Source of the DNA: an uncultured Anaerolineae bacterium
GTDB taxonomy: Bacteria; Chloroflexota; Anaerolineae; Aggregatilineales; Phototrophicaceae
Reading direction: 5' to 3'
DNA: 64,000 nt
Assembly (NCBI GenBank): GCA_934216615.1
Contig: CAKQCB010000001.1
Coordinates: 496,001 to 560,000 of the forward strand
Shown: in pieces, positions 46,701 through 55,505 of the stretch
Layout of the letters: the number at the start of each line of letters is the position of its first letter
Numbering within the stretch: the first letter of the stretch is position 1
Notes under the pieces: generated by a model
The model's input: only the letters and a program-made list of their open reading frames with translations
What the model was told of the DNA's origin: nothing
Database searches by the model: none
Made by a program: the position numbers and the translations under genes

Positions 46701-49314
46701 GGAAAAACTCTTTTCAAGATCGGTAGAATACTTAGATTATGCGCTTTATATGCGTCCCCGAACTACAAAGGCATGGAGACAAACCGATTGGTTTGCAGCG
46801 TGTATTGAAACACTCTCTACAATCTATAATTTAAATTCAGAGGTTAATAAAACCACCCCTAATTTCGATAAAACCACCCCTAATATCGAGTTCTTAGTTT
46901 CATTTTTAGCACTACGGATTAAAACAATCCTTCAAAACCCCAATTTATTCACAACAAAAAATGAAATTCAAGCTGAGTGGGAAGAATTCAAAAAAGATGT
47001 TAGCAGCAAGCTTAAACTGTCTTCAAAAAGCGAAGCGAAGGTTTGGGAATTAGGTGAAATTTTAGAATCCAAGTGTTTTAAAGTTGAAAGTCAAGATAAT
47101 ACCCAACCTGAAAACAATCAAAGTATGATTGAAAAGCAAAACCATAAAGAGCTTAAACAAATCGATCTAATTAATTTAACAAAAACATACAATCTTAAAG
47201 AAAAAACACTCTCTGATATCAGAGAGAAAATATTTGAAGTCACAAACAGCTTATATAACTTGTGGTCAACAACCAGCATCAAAGGCAATCTAAAAGAAAA
47301 GAAAGCATGGACTAACCCAATAGGGCGTGTTCATTTTGATGCCTATTTGCAATTGACGATGCTCACAGCAAGACTATTAGCTGAATGCCAACTCTATGAA
47401 ATTCTCCAAGAAACTAGTCACCAAGTCATTAACGATATGGAAAATTTTATGAAAGATTGGCAAAACAAGTATAAGTATGCAGAAGGGGAAGAACCTATTG
47501 ATGGGCATGAGGCGGCGCATTTCACTTTTAGCCCTTATGTGTTCCGTTACCAGTTTGTCACGATGTTATCGTGGAATGGATTTGCAAATTTACAAATATT
47601 ACACTCTCCTCCTATTTTCTCCTCTCAAATTCACAATTCAAAAATAAATCAAAGCATTCAAGAAGCTCGTGAAAGTCTGGCTAAAGCACAGAATTATATT
47701 CCAATACACCCACTCTTTATGTTCGCCAAAGCCCAATTACTTGCATTTGATGGGTTATACCCCCAAGCAATCGAAACCTTAAAAAATTTATTAAGTGTCA
47801 TTGAATCATTCGATCCAAAACAGGATATTGGGACAAGTTTATTAGAAAAACCTAGTCCCACATCAGATAAAAATAGAGAACATCTATACTATCTTGAGCA
47901 AGTGAGCGGACGTCAACAGTTTCACAATATTGTAAACCCTACAACTGTACAGAAACTTATCAGTCAATATGCAAATTCAATGGGTGAACAAGAACGCGCT
48001 ATTCATCATTTAAGTGAAGCGATTCGAGCTACACCCCAACACAATTTATCACCTGAGCTGTTCGTAGACCTTATAGAACAGCTAATTACCCTAGAACGCT
48101 ATGGAGACGCCGAAGCAATCACATACGCTATGCGCATCCCACGAAGTCAAATGAAAGAAATACCACCCCATCTAAAATATGCGTCAGATGTCCTAGAAGC
48201 AATTATTAATAGTCGCCAATTAAAACATAGTCGTTCCTTGAAGTTAGCTAAAGAATTAGCTTACAAATTCCAAGTCAGCATTGTTCAACCCATAGAATTG
48301 AAGACAAAAGATTCGAAAAAAATCAATGAAAAACATGATGAAGTCAAGCGAAAGATAAAAGAAGTATTTGGTTTAAAGGCAATTCATATTTCGTCCAAAG
48401 ATTTTAAGTTCAGTAAGTTACTAAGTTTAGTCATTAAAGAAAAACAGGGGGATGTCTCTAAAATATTGAGCGTTTTCAATCAGCTGAGCGCAGATCAAGG
48501 GACACAAAATGTTGAGCATCCGTCGGCTACAGGCAATAAACTCAGTAAACTTGATGACATGATTGAATGGGCAAAACTTGCACTCTCAGTTGATTTTATA
48601 AACCTTGATAAAAGCGAAGAAAAAGGGTCTAACGAAAAGAAAATAACTACTCAAAAAGAGAAACAAACACAATATAACAACGCGTTGATCATGCTTGAAC
48701 ATCTGATACAAATTGCAGAAATATGTAATACGTTAGCGTATAGTCGGGCAGAAACATCCGTTGGTGAAGCGAGTTATGCAAACGTAGATTCTTTAACGGC
48801 GCTTGTTATCGTGCTTTATTTATACTCAATCTCTGATATTGATAATCCAATAAGATTGCGTTTAAAAACCAAAATTGCACAGTATTGTGATACTTGTGGT
48901 TGGGTAGAATATAAATTATCAAACCCTAAACTATCAGATTTAGACTATTCAGAAAAACAACCATCAGTCATCCTCAAAATGCAAACCGGTATTAAGAAAG
49001 CGGAACATTTCTTAAGCATGGGGCTTCGATATAATCCATCCCTAGCACTATTACACTATCACTTAGCATATATCTATCTAGAAGCAGTTGAATCAATTAT
49101 TCATTCGAATAAACCGGATTTAAATTCAACAGTGGCGTCTCCAATATATAATGAACATCTTCTTTTTATTGATAGTTACCTAGAACGAGCAGAAACTGAG
49201 TTAGCGAATGCGAAAAGAGAAGATCGATTTGAACGTATACAAATACGTATCAGGAAATTAAGTGTGTGGTATCAAGACCTCGAAAAACAAGCTCACAATA
49301 GACATTCTATCTAA
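43717..49314 (+). CDS. Giant membrane-anchored TPR protein with octapeptide repeats
   Basis: This 1865-residue protein is of a family I do not recognise. The N-terminal 260 residues contain about seven or eight hydrophobic spans (IIFTAYFLSIHFII, YFFLALIVCISSVIPII, FASLVSLFLIGFFFIVAI and others). Two more spans lie at about 325-345 and 362-388. A soluble domain (about 400-570) is followed by TPR-like helices (about 590-720, with AISHYYKALESATDADERQ and HLGSALVFQGRWDDGLNML). Residues 717-804 are eleven copies of [AT]GNQQPEN. More TPR-like helices continue to the end, including EQERAIHHLSEAIRATP. The DNA is visibly AT-richer than its neighbours, suggesting transfer. The gene stands alone, without a clear ribosome-binding site. 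A cytoplasmic scaffold role is possible but unproven. Confidence 0.85.
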   Translation: MDTSPPPFPLKDLTPPAQLIPRDFKTNRQKILPYWLINSIIFTAYFLSIHFIIAELIQNSYFFLALIVCISSVIPIILELKTPKYWWRVNRYNVFASLVSLFLIGFFFIVAIDRHEQNETLKILILFSSSLWILWGLISFISHLLQRFFVRVSIISGIFILFLIWINIIKIPDFLFIETHFIQPIDLDFIFKWQLIQFSILLIYIICIKDRPAPFKYRASNGFFQAVIVIVAEILAVIVFNSFPHPLIFGILGIGVLFIALHPPTYLSILRAGYQQLTRPIREDLLQSRGSPFVRTQRRINSLREYSIPRYLSWHNRSAMYVLCLIFGGILFPILLYLLTNNSSYKPDEGNFLENILGLGDYWFLTPTQLMLIGIITTVILGTLYTIWHAIYHRNKYIITKFNTPEEEKKADLQAIAMLTRRMLAQELQSIAKLLKQRQIENVNFTREDANAFFVTSGLEKELFDQIQQIVTVEIPNAGRFDIGRIPYLFTESLARILISGSVQRRTSGALEIEVDLRYRNIFSASVTVTIEPSIDQKLHVDEFSLTPKIREIALKLLIALEQVSGVGQSWVALDEFLKGLDASAKEKWWQAISHYYKALESATDADERQFGIIYFHLGSALVFQGRWDDGLNMLIRAEQLGPPMAEIPYMIAFVQLYKYWGSLHTSEAIFQEIDERCQKALKLRKHFPEAHHLRANAFYRRARIADRDNKHDAVSAGNQQPENTGNQQPENTGNQQPENTGNQQPENTGNQQPENTGNQQPENTGNQQPENTGNQQPENTGNQQPENTGNQQPENTGNQQPENAADQRRPKPTWRGYPIPEIDIAHHYTQAIRFYRKALNSYDKQVKTAQNKLKEYDTESIYVESLMLQRMTVAHQLGDALRGRGLLVEADQYYLDVLDFAPRDTRNIADMLKTYCLGKTWQQAQEFLYRVALNNPTSRWDADVIIHATWLLVGGAKEVSVLDGITLNRVLKLRQRPFPKFSLAHYRKLNKAHREKLFSRSVEYLDYALYMRPRTTKAWRQTDWFAACIETLSTIYNLNSEVNKTTPNFDKTTPNIEFLVSFLALRIKTILQNPNLFTTKNEIQAEWEEFKKDVSSKLKLSSKSEAKVWELGEILESKCFKVESQDNTQPENNQSMIEKQNHKELKQIDLINLTKTYNLKEKTLSDIREKIFEVTNSLYNLWSTTSIKGNLKEKKAWTNPIGRVHFDAYLQLTMLTARLLAECQLYEILQETSHQVINDMENFMKDWQNKYKYAEGEEPIDGHEAAHFTFSPYVFRYQFVTMLSWNGFANLQILHSPPIFSSQIHNSKINQSIQEARESLAKAQNYIPIHPLFMFAKAQLLAFDGLYPQAIETLKNLLSVIESFDPKQDIGTSLLEKPSPTSDKNREHLYYLEQVSGRQQFHNIVNPTTVQKLISQYANSMGEQERAIHHLSEAIRATPQHNLSPELFVDLIEQLITLERYGDAEAITYAMRIPRSQMKEIPPHLKYASDVLEAIINSRQLKHSRSLKLAKELAYKFQVSIVQPIELKTKDSKKINEKHDEVKRKIKEVFGLKAIHISSKDFKFSKLLSLVIKEKQGDVSKILSVFNQLSADQGTQNVEHPSATGNKLSKLDDMIEWAKLALSVDFINLDKSEEKGSNEKKITTQKEKQTQYNNALIMLEHLIQIAEICNTLAYSRAETSVGEASYANVDSLTALVIVLYLYSISDIDNPIRLRLKTKIAQYCDTCGWVEYKLSNPKLSDLDYSEKQPSVILKMQTGIKKAEHFLSMGLRYNPSLALLHYHLAYIYLEAVESIIHSNKPDLNSTVASPIYNEHLLFIDSYLERAETELANAKREDRFERIQIRIRKLSVWYQDLEKQAHNRHSI
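45865..46128 (+). repeat. 24-bp tandem repeat, 11 copies
   Basis: Eleven head-to-tail units of 24 bases encode [A/T]GNQQPEN in frame. After the first codon of the first unit, the only variation seen is the third base of the proline codon (CCC or CCT). The unit length keeps the frame, so copy-number change would lengthen or shorten the linker without disrupting the protein. Confidence 0.97.
46849..46890 (+). repeat. 21-bp direct duplication inside the giant TPR gene
   Basis: Two adjacent 21-bp units, 46849-46869 and 46870-46890, encode KTTPNFD and KTTPNIE. The duplication is in frame and lies in a loop between helical regions. Confidence 0.85.
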
Positions 49315-49327
49315 GAACCAATACGTT

Positions 49328-49365
49328 AAAGGGCACACTTGAGATTTCTAGACTTTGTGCCCTTT
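49328..49365 (+). terminator. Hairpin after the giant TPR gene
   Basis: Arms 49328-49337 and 49356-49365 are perfect 10-bp complements around an 18-base loop, 14 bases after the stop codon. A second small hairpin (49373-49379 with 49384-49390) follows. Neither has a long T-run, but together they probably end transcription. Confidence 0.6.
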
Positions 49366-49489
49366 GACTATCGATTAGGAAAGCCTAATCCATATCCCCC
49401 CCTCACAAATAATTCTTTTGTTTCTTCGCAACACATTCATGAACACGCTACAGTAGATTTAAAACTCATTTTTAAATGTAGGGTTATTT

Positions 49490-50497
49490 ATGACAGACTT
49501 AAATATTGGCATTGTTGGCATTGGCACATATTTCCCTGAAACCATTGAAGATGCGGATGCCTTTGCAATCACCAGCGGAATTCCCGCGACCGTTCTGCAA
49601 GAGAAGATGGGCATTCGTCAACGCCATATTGCTGGCGAGGCAGATTCCGTTTCTGTGATGGCAAGTCGTGCCTCTCAAAAAGCGATTGAGATGGCAGGCA
49701 TCGACCCCGCCCAAATTAAGCTGGTGATTTCACACGGCAGTGAACATAAAGATCATGTCGTCTGGAATGCCGCCTCAAAAATTCAGCATAACGTCGGAGC
49801 CGTCAACGCCTACGCATTTGAGGTGTATGCCTTGTGCGCAGGTGCGCCCATCGCCATGAACATGGCGCGCAGTATGATGCTTGCTGATCCACGTTTAGAT
49901 TATGTTCTGCTCGCCGCTGGCAGTCGTGAAAACGACTTGATCAATCCTCACAATCCCCGTTCGCGCTTCATGTTCAACTTCGGCGCAGGCGGTGGAGCGA
50001 TGGTGCTCAAACGGGGCGCTGATAAAAACGTGGTCTTGAGCGCGTCGGCGATCACCGATGGAAGCCTGTCTGAAACGGTCATCCTCACAGAAGAAGCTGT
50101 TGGAGAAAATGATCTGTATGTAGGCGATGTCAAAGGGCGCTTGGATGTCACCAATGGTGAGTATATGGCGGATCGGCTCGGTGCAGTTTCGCTTGATAAT
50201 TTTGTGCGAGTGATACGCGAATCTGTTGAAAACAGCGGATACTCACTCGACGATGTGCGCTTTATGGGCATCACCCACATGAAGCGTTCTTTCTACCTCG
50301 AAATTTTGAATGCGGTGGGGCTTACCGCTGAACAATCCGTTTATTTAGAAGACTATGGTCATGTGCAAAGCGTCGATCAAGTTTTAACGTTACAACTTGG
50401 GCTGGAGCAGGGAAAAATCCAAGCAGGTGATCTGATCGTCCTTGCAGGCGCAGGTACCGGATACACTTGGAGCGCCATCGCCCTGCGTTGGGGTTAG
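49490..50497 (+). CDS. 3-oxoacyl-ACP synthase III-like (KAS III/FabH fold) protein
   Basis: This 335-residue thiolase-fold enzyme starts with AGGG six bases before the ATG. The nucleophile is Cys116 in FEVYALCAGAP. The first catalytic His is His263 in GITHMKRSF. The Asn normally found in the YGN motif is replaced by His291 (EDYGHVQS). These enzymes condense or transfer an acyl-CoA; FabH itself has Cys-His-Asn. The altered third residue suggests a different reaction, such as acyl transfer or beta-ketoacyl hydrolysis, and this is inference. It is followed by an acyl-CoA synthetase and an alpha/beta hydrolase, forming a likely operon. Confidence 0.85.
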   Translation: MTDLNIGIVGIGTYFPETIEDADAFAITSGIPATVLQEKMGIRQRHIAGEADSVSVMASRASQKAIEMAGIDPAQIKLVISHGSEHKDHVVWNAASKIQHNVGAVNAYAFEVYALCAGAPIAMNMARSMMLADPRLDYVLLAAGSRENDLINPHNPRSRFMFNFGAGGGAMVLKRGADKNVVLSASAITDGSLSETVILTEEAVGENDLYVGDVKGRLDVTNGEYMADRLGAVSLDNFVRVIRESVENSGYSLDDVRFMGITHMKRSFYLEILNAVGLTAEQSVYLEDYGHVQSVDQVLTLQLGLEQGKIQAGDLIVLAGAGTGYTWSAIALRWG

Positions 50498-50540
50498 GCC
50501 CTATTTTCAAAATGAATATGTATCCTGAAGGCTCAAAAAG

Positions 50541-52097
50541 ATGATCTTAGCTTCAGATTGGATTGCGTTTCACGCAGACCGCACACCCGAAAAAATCGCG
50601 CTCATTGACCAAGTAACTCATCGTCAATACACCTATTATGAAATGAATGAGCGGGCGGGAAAGCTAGCGGCCTATCTCAAGGAACAATGGGGGACGCAGG
50701 CGGGCGACCGAATCGCAATTCTTGCCAAAAATTCCTCTGAATATTTCGAGTTTGAATTTGCCTGCATCAAACTGGGTGCGTTGATGCTCCCGTTAAATTG
50801 GCGTTTAGCAGTGCCAGAGTTGATATTTATCCTCAAAGACGCCGAAGCGAAGGGGATCGTTTACGATGGTGAATTTACCCCTCAAGTGACTGCCCTGCTC
50901 CCAGAAACTGATATACAACATACGCTGTGCATCGACACCCTTCAAACGGGAATCGCAGACAGCCCTTCATTTGAAAGCGCGATTCGCTCGACTTCAAATA
51001 CGTATACGATGTCGCCTCATACCACCCATGATACGACATTAACTATCATGTACACCGCAGGCACAACCGGCCACCCCAAAGGCGTTTTAATCACCCATGG
51101 GATGACCCTTTGGAACGCCATCAACATCAGCACGCCCACCGGACTGAATCACGACAGCATCCACTATATTGTCTTGCCGACCTTTCATACAGGTGGATTG
51201 AATTTATACGCCAACCCCGTCTTTCATCTGGGCGGGACAAACATCGTCGCTCGTCAATTCGAAGCCGAACTGATGTTACGCACACTCGGCGACGCTGACA
51301 TTGGCGTAAGTCATGTTTTTGGGGTGCCGTCGATCTATCAATTTCTCGCACAACATCCCGACTTTGAGCATACCGATCTCAGTCGTATTCATTCATGGGG
51401 ATGTGGTGGCGCGCCTATGCCCACCGCCATCCTCGAACAATATGCCAAGCGTGACATTATCATCCAGCTTGGTTTTGGTATGACAGAAACCAGCCCGACG
51501 GTATTTCTCATTGATAAACATCGCGCCGTTCAAAAGCCGACCTCGGTAGGCAAACCACTTTTGCACACCCGCGTGCGGGTGGTGAACTCTCAACTTGAGG
51601 ATGTCGCGCCGGGTGAAGTCGGCGAAGTTGTCGTGAGTGGCCCTAATATCACCCCCGGATACTGGAACCGTCCTGACGCCAATATGTCCAGTTTCACGTT
51701 CGATGCTCATGGCAACCGCTGGCTTCATTCAGGTGATGCGGGCACAGTCGATGAGGAAGGCTGTATCTATATCGTTGATCGCTACAAAGATATGTATATC
51801 AGCGGTGGAGAGAATGTTTATCCCGCCGAAGTGGAACAAGTTCTATTCCAAATTGACGGGGTTGGTGATGCCGCCGTGATCGGCGTGCCCGATCAACAGT
51901 GGGGGGAATGTGGGATGGCGATCCTCGTTTTACGCCCAAACATGCACCTCGATGAAACCACGATCCTTGCTTACTGTCGGGAACGCCTCGCAAAATTCAA
52001 AGTGCCCAAACATATTGTTTTTATTGAAGAAATACCGCGTAACTCTGCCGGAAAAGTATTAAAACGTGAGCTACGCTCTCAATTTATTTCAAAATAG
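50541..52097 (+). CDS. AMP-forming acyl-CoA synthetase
   Basis: This 518-residue adenylate-forming enzyme activates a carboxylic acid as acyl-AMP and then acyl-CoA. Motifs are the P-loop-like YTAGTTGHPKG, GFGMTETSP, the WLHSGDAG core with DRYKDMYISGGENVYP, and the catalytic lysine in RNSAGKVLKREL near the C-terminus. It has AAGG nine bases upstream. It is a close paralogue in size and layout of the synthetase at 53862. Substrate is unknown; fatty, aromatic or dicarboxylic acids are possible. Confidence 0.94.
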   Translation: MILASDWIAFHADRTPEKIALIDQVTHRQYTYYEMNERAGKLAAYLKEQWGTQAGDRIAILAKNSSEYFEFEFACIKLGALMLPLNWRLAVPELIFILKDAEAKGIVYDGEFTPQVTALLPETDIQHTLCIDTLQTGIADSPSFESAIRSTSNTYTMSPHTTHDTTLTIMYTAGTTGHPKGVLITHGMTLWNAINISTPTGLNHDSIHYIVLPTFHTGGLNLYANPVFHLGGTNIVARQFEAELMLRTLGDADIGVSHVFGVPSIYQFLAQHPDFEHTDLSRIHSWGCGGAPMPTAILEQYAKRDIIIQLGFGMTETSPTVFLIDKHRAVQKPTSVGKPLLHTRVRVVNSQLEDVAPGEVGEVVVSGPNITPGYWNRPDANMSSFTFDAHGNRWLHSGDAGTVDEEGCIYIVDRYKDMYISGGENVYPAEVEQVLFQIDGVGDAAVIGVPDQQWGECGMAILVLRPNMHLDETTILAYCRERLAKFKVPKHIVFIEEIPRNSAGKVLKRELRSQFISK

Positions 52098-52111
52098 TGA
52101 AAGGGTTATTT

Positions 52112-53170
52112 ATGTCTATTCCTACTTTAGCAGGCATTGTCGTAAAAGAAATTGAAAGCACCCGCATCAAAACCCGTATATTGATCAGCGAAAAGGCCGA
52201 AGGCACGCCCATTCTATTCCTTCACGGCAACGCCTCATCAGCCACTTTCTGGGAAGAAGTCATGACCCAGCTTCCAGAAGGGTTTTATGGCATTGCGCCC
52301 GATCAACGGGGATATGGTGGCGCGGACCCCAGCAAAAAAATTGATGCCACGCGTGGCATGGGGGACCTCGCCGATGATGCGATTGCCTTGCTTGACACCC
52401 TCGGCATTGAAAAGGTGCATATTGCGGGACATTCCATGGGCGGTTCTGTCGTTTGGCGCATCCTTATGGATCACCCCGAAAGAATCTTAACCGTTACGCA
52501 GGTGTGCCCAGGTTCGCCTTTTGGGTTTGGTGGCACAAAAGGTATTGAAGGCACATTGACGATGCCCGATGGTGCAGGATCAGGGGGCGGCACGATCAAT
52601 CGCCAATTTGCAGAAGCGATCAAAGCGGGTGATCGTGGCGAAGGGAGCCAAGCCAGCCCGCGCGTCGTGATGAATGCATTCTATTGGAAGCCACCCTTCC
52701 GCCCTGCCCGCGAAGAAGAATTACTCTCATCTGTGATGTCAGAGCATATTGGCGATCAAGAATACCCAGGTGATTTTGTCGCATCCCCCAATTTCCCATT
52801 TGTTGCACCGGGTAAATTTGGCCCCGCCAATGCACTCTCTCCCATCTATGCCGACGATGTAAGCAGGCTGTATAACATCAATGCGAAGCCGTCTATCTTG
52901 TGGGTACGGGGAAGTGACGATCAAATTGTAGGGGACAATTCCCTATTTGATTTTGGAACGTTAGGTTCATTAGGGGCTATTCCGAATTACCCGGGGGTAG
53001 ATGTATTCCCACCACAGCCGATGGTAGGGCAAACGCGCTTTGTCCTCGATCAATATCAAGAATCAGGGGGCGACTATAAAGAAGTCGTCATGTTCAATAC
53101 GGGGCACTCCCCTTTCATCGAACGCCCTGAAGAATTCAATCAATACTTCCATGAACACCTGAAAGGCTAG
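52112..53170 (+). CDS. Alpha/beta hydrolase
   Basis: This 352-residue cytoplasmic hydrolase starts at the ATG at 52112, preceded by AAAGGG six bases upstream. The nucleophile elbow is GHSMG with Ser108; the oxyanion region is FLHGNASS. The likely acid lies in VRGSDDQIVGD and the His in FNTGHSPFIERP. An insertion (about 140-230, GSGGGTINRQFAEAIKAGDRG) forms a cap. It follows the acyl-CoA synthetase closely and probably acts on an ester, thioester or C-C bond in the same pathway. Confidence 0.9.
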   Translation: MSIPTLAGIVVKEIESTRIKTRILISEKAEGTPILFLHGNASSATFWEEVMTQLPEGFYGIAPDQRGYGGADPSKKIDATRGMGDLADDAIALLDTLGIEKVHIAGHSMGGSVVWRILMDHPERILTVTQVCPGSPFGFGGTKGIEGTLTMPDGAGSGGGTINRQFAEAIKAGDRGEGSQASPRVVMNAFYWKPPFRPAREEELLSSVMSEHIGDQEYPGDFVASPNFPFVAPGKFGPANALSPIYADDVSRLYNINAKPSILWVRGSDDQIVGDNSLFDFGTLGSLGAIPNYPGVDVFPPQPMVGQTRFVLDQYQESGGDYKEVVMFNTGHSPFIERPEEFNQYFHEHLKG

Positions 53171-53175
53171 GCTCA

Positions 53176-53212
53176 TTTATGGAGGTGATCAACTCATGAT
53201 TCCCTCCATAAA
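53176..53212 (+). terminator. Hairpin after the alpha/beta hydrolase
   Basis: Arms 53176-53185 and 53203-53212 are perfect 10-bp complements around a 17-base loop, starting 5 bases after the stop codon. No T-run follows, so it is a candidate terminator only. Confidence 0.55.
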
Positions 53213-53333
53213 TTGTGATAATTCACGCAATCAAACGATATATTGTAGCATTCAACAATTTGATAATAATTCTTTTGAATTCCCTGTCATACTAAATGAT
53301 CGCTCCTACAATATCTAAAAACTATTCAAAACA

Positions 53334-53834
53334 ATGTCAAATTTTTTGCTTCACAATAGTGGTTTTGATCAGCTTGACTTGGCTATTTTGGAAGAATTAC
53401 AGGTGAATGGTCGCATTACAGTGGCCGACCTTGCCCGTAAAATTCACCTCAGTCAACCAGCAGTTTACCAGCGGATGAAACGCCTCGAACGTGCAGGCAT
53501 CATCAAACAATATATTGCGCTCGTGAACCGCGAAACGGCTGGTTATGATGTCTTATGTTTTATTCGGCTGACGTTTCAGCCCCATACAACCGAGACATGG
53601 AATCAGCTAGAAGTATTGGTGCAGTCACTCCCCGCCATCATGGAATGTTATCGAACTGTCGGGGGCAGTGATGTACTGCTCAAAGTGGTGGTGCGTACAC
53701 ATCGTGACCTCGACCGCTTTATTGCAGAATCGCTCTCGACATTACCGGGGGTTGAACGCATTGACACAACATTGGTCTTAAACGAGTTAAAAATAACGAC
53801 CGCGTTACCCCTCAAAGGGCGCGGATCATTGTAA
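53334..53834 (+). CDS. Lrp/AsnC-family transcriptional regulator
   Basis: This 166-residue protein has a winged helix-turn-helix (LDLAILEELQVNGRITVADL through SQPAVYQRMKRLERAGII, about 12-58) and a C-terminal RAM/ACT ligand domain (about 75-155, with VGGSDVLLKVVV). Lrp-family proteins sense amino acids or related metabolites. It precedes the second acyl-CoA synthetase and the LIV importer on the same strand and is their likely regulator. No clear Shine-Dalgarno is visible. Confidence 0.94.
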   Translation: MSNFLLHNSGFDQLDLAILEELQVNGRITVADLARKIHLSQPAVYQRMKRLERAGIIKQYIALVNRETAGYDVLCFIRLTFQPHTTETWNQLEVLVQSLPAIMECYRTVGGSDVLLKVVVRTHRDLDRFIAESLSTLPGVERIDTTLVLNELKITTALPLKGRGSL

Positions 53835-53861
53835 AAACTTATTACTAAATGGACTCTTGCA

Positions 53862-55418
53862 ATGTTTATAGGGGATTACATTGGCCGCCGGGCACTTTAT
53901 TCACCGGATGTATTAGCGGTTGTTGACGCGGGAAAAACCCCGCATAGATCATTCACCTATCGTGAACTGAATGATCGGGCTAATCGGCTAGCAAATTGGC
54001 TTCGTGATGGAGCGGGTATCACTAAAGGGGATCGGGTTGCGATCCTCGCCCATAATGGGGTTGAATATTTAGACGCCTTCTTTGCTTGTAGCAAATTAGG
54101 CGCGGTTCTTGTGAGTTTGAACTGGCGTTTACACCCTCAAGAACTGGCGCAGTTGATCGATAAAACAACGCCCAGCGTTTTGATCTATTCAGAAGAATTT
54201 TCCGAAACCAGTCAGTTTCTGCGCACCCAATGCGCGAGCTTGGTTCACGTCCTGCATATTGAAGGACGTGGAATCCCTAACAGTCGCAGCTTTGAGAAGA
54301 TGCTGGCGGACTCTGTTTTGCGCCCTGTCACCACTGAAAATATCACCGAAGAAGACATCGCCTGTTTAATTTTCACGGGTGGCACGACAGGTCTACCGAA
54401 AGCCGCCCAAATCAGCCATCGCATGATCGGCTGGAACACCTTAAACACCATCATTCATGACCTCCAACACGGGGATGTCACCGTAAATACGTTCCCGCTT
54501 TTCCACACGGGCGGTCTGCTTGTCTACACCCTTCCCCTGCTCATCTTGGGCGGGACGGTAGTCTTAACCCGCCGTTTCGACGCGGAACAGGTGCTCCATC
54601 TACTTGAAGACTATGCCGCAACGGTATATGCAGGCGTTCCCACGACCTACCAAATGATGACGATGGTTCCTTATTGGGAAGAAGCGGATTTAAGCAATCT
54701 TCGTTTCTGTACCAGCGGGGGCGCACCGCTCACCGTAGGCTTGGTAGAACGTTTCTTGCGAGAGAAAAATGTACAGTTCAAGCAAGGGTTCGGAATGTCT
54801 GAATTTGGGCCGGGCGTGTTTGCTCTGGCCCAAGAAGATGCAATCCGCAAAGCAGGAAGCATTGGCAGACCGAACTTCTTCGTGGATGCCCGTATCGTCG
54901 ATGAGAATAATCGCCCCGTTGAACACGGCCAAGTTGGTGAGCTTGTCTTGCGTGGCCCTGCCTGCTGTTCCGGCTATTACGATGACCTAGAAGCGACCCA
55001 AAGCGTGATTGACAGCGAAGGTTACTTCCACACGGGTGACCTTGCCGTGATGGATGAGCAATTCTATTTCACGATTGTAGACCGCAAAAAAGATATGTTC
55101 ATCAGCGGGGGCGAGAACATCTACCCCACTGAAATTGAGCATGTGCTGTATAAGCATCCTGATGTCGAAATGTGCGCTGTTGTAGGTATCCCTGATGACA
55201 AATGGGGCGAAGTCGGTAAAGCGTTCATCGTTGTTAAAAAAGGGACGAACCCATCTGAAGATGAACTTTTTGCCCACATGCAACATTTTTTGGCGGGATA
55301 TAAAGTACCTCGTCATATTGAGTTCATCGACCAGCTTCCGATTTCGGCAGCAGGGAAAATACTCAAGCGCGAACTGATACAAGGCAGTAAAACAGTAGAG
55401 AATGATCCTCTACCCTAA
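53862..55418 (+). CDS. AMP-forming acyl-CoA synthetase
   Basis: This 518-residue enzyme has the same layout as the synthetase at 50541. Motifs are LIFTGGTTGLPKA, GFGMSEFGPG, YFHTGDLA, DRKKDMFISGGENIYP and the catalytic lysine in SAAGKILKREL. It starts 28 bases after the Lrp regulator and 87 bases before the LIV binding protein, so it probably activates the compound that this importer brings in. The substrate is unknown. Confidence 0.94.
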   Translation: MFIGDYIGRRALYSPDVLAVVDAGKTPHRSFTYRELNDRANRLANWLRDGAGITKGDRVAILAHNGVEYLDAFFACSKLGAVLVSLNWRLHPQELAQLIDKTTPSVLIYSEEFSETSQFLRTQCASLVHVLHIEGRGIPNSRSFEKMLADSVLRPVTTENITEEDIACLIFTGGTTGLPKAAQISHRMIGWNTLNTIIHDLQHGDVTVNTFPLFHTGGLLVYTLPLLILGGTVVLTRRFDAEQVLHLLEDYAATVYAGVPTTYQMMTMVPYWEEADLSNLRFCTSGGAPLTVGLVERFLREKNVQFKQGFGMSEFGPGVFALAQEDAIRKAGSIGRPNFFVDARIVDENNRPVEHGQVGELVLRGPACCSGYYDDLEATQSVIDSEGYFHTGDLAVMDEQFYFTIVDRKKDMFISGGENIYPTEIEHVLYKHPDVEMCAVVGIPDDKWGEVGKAFIVVKKGTNPSEDELFAHMQHFLAGYKVPRHIEFIDQLPISAAGKILKRELIQGSKTVENDPLP

Positions 55419-55505
55419 TTTACAGACAATCAGCATCTCTATGTGCTGTTCGTTTGATCCATCAAGAATGATTTTTGCTTTTTAACTAAAAGGGAGTTCT
55501 TAAAA

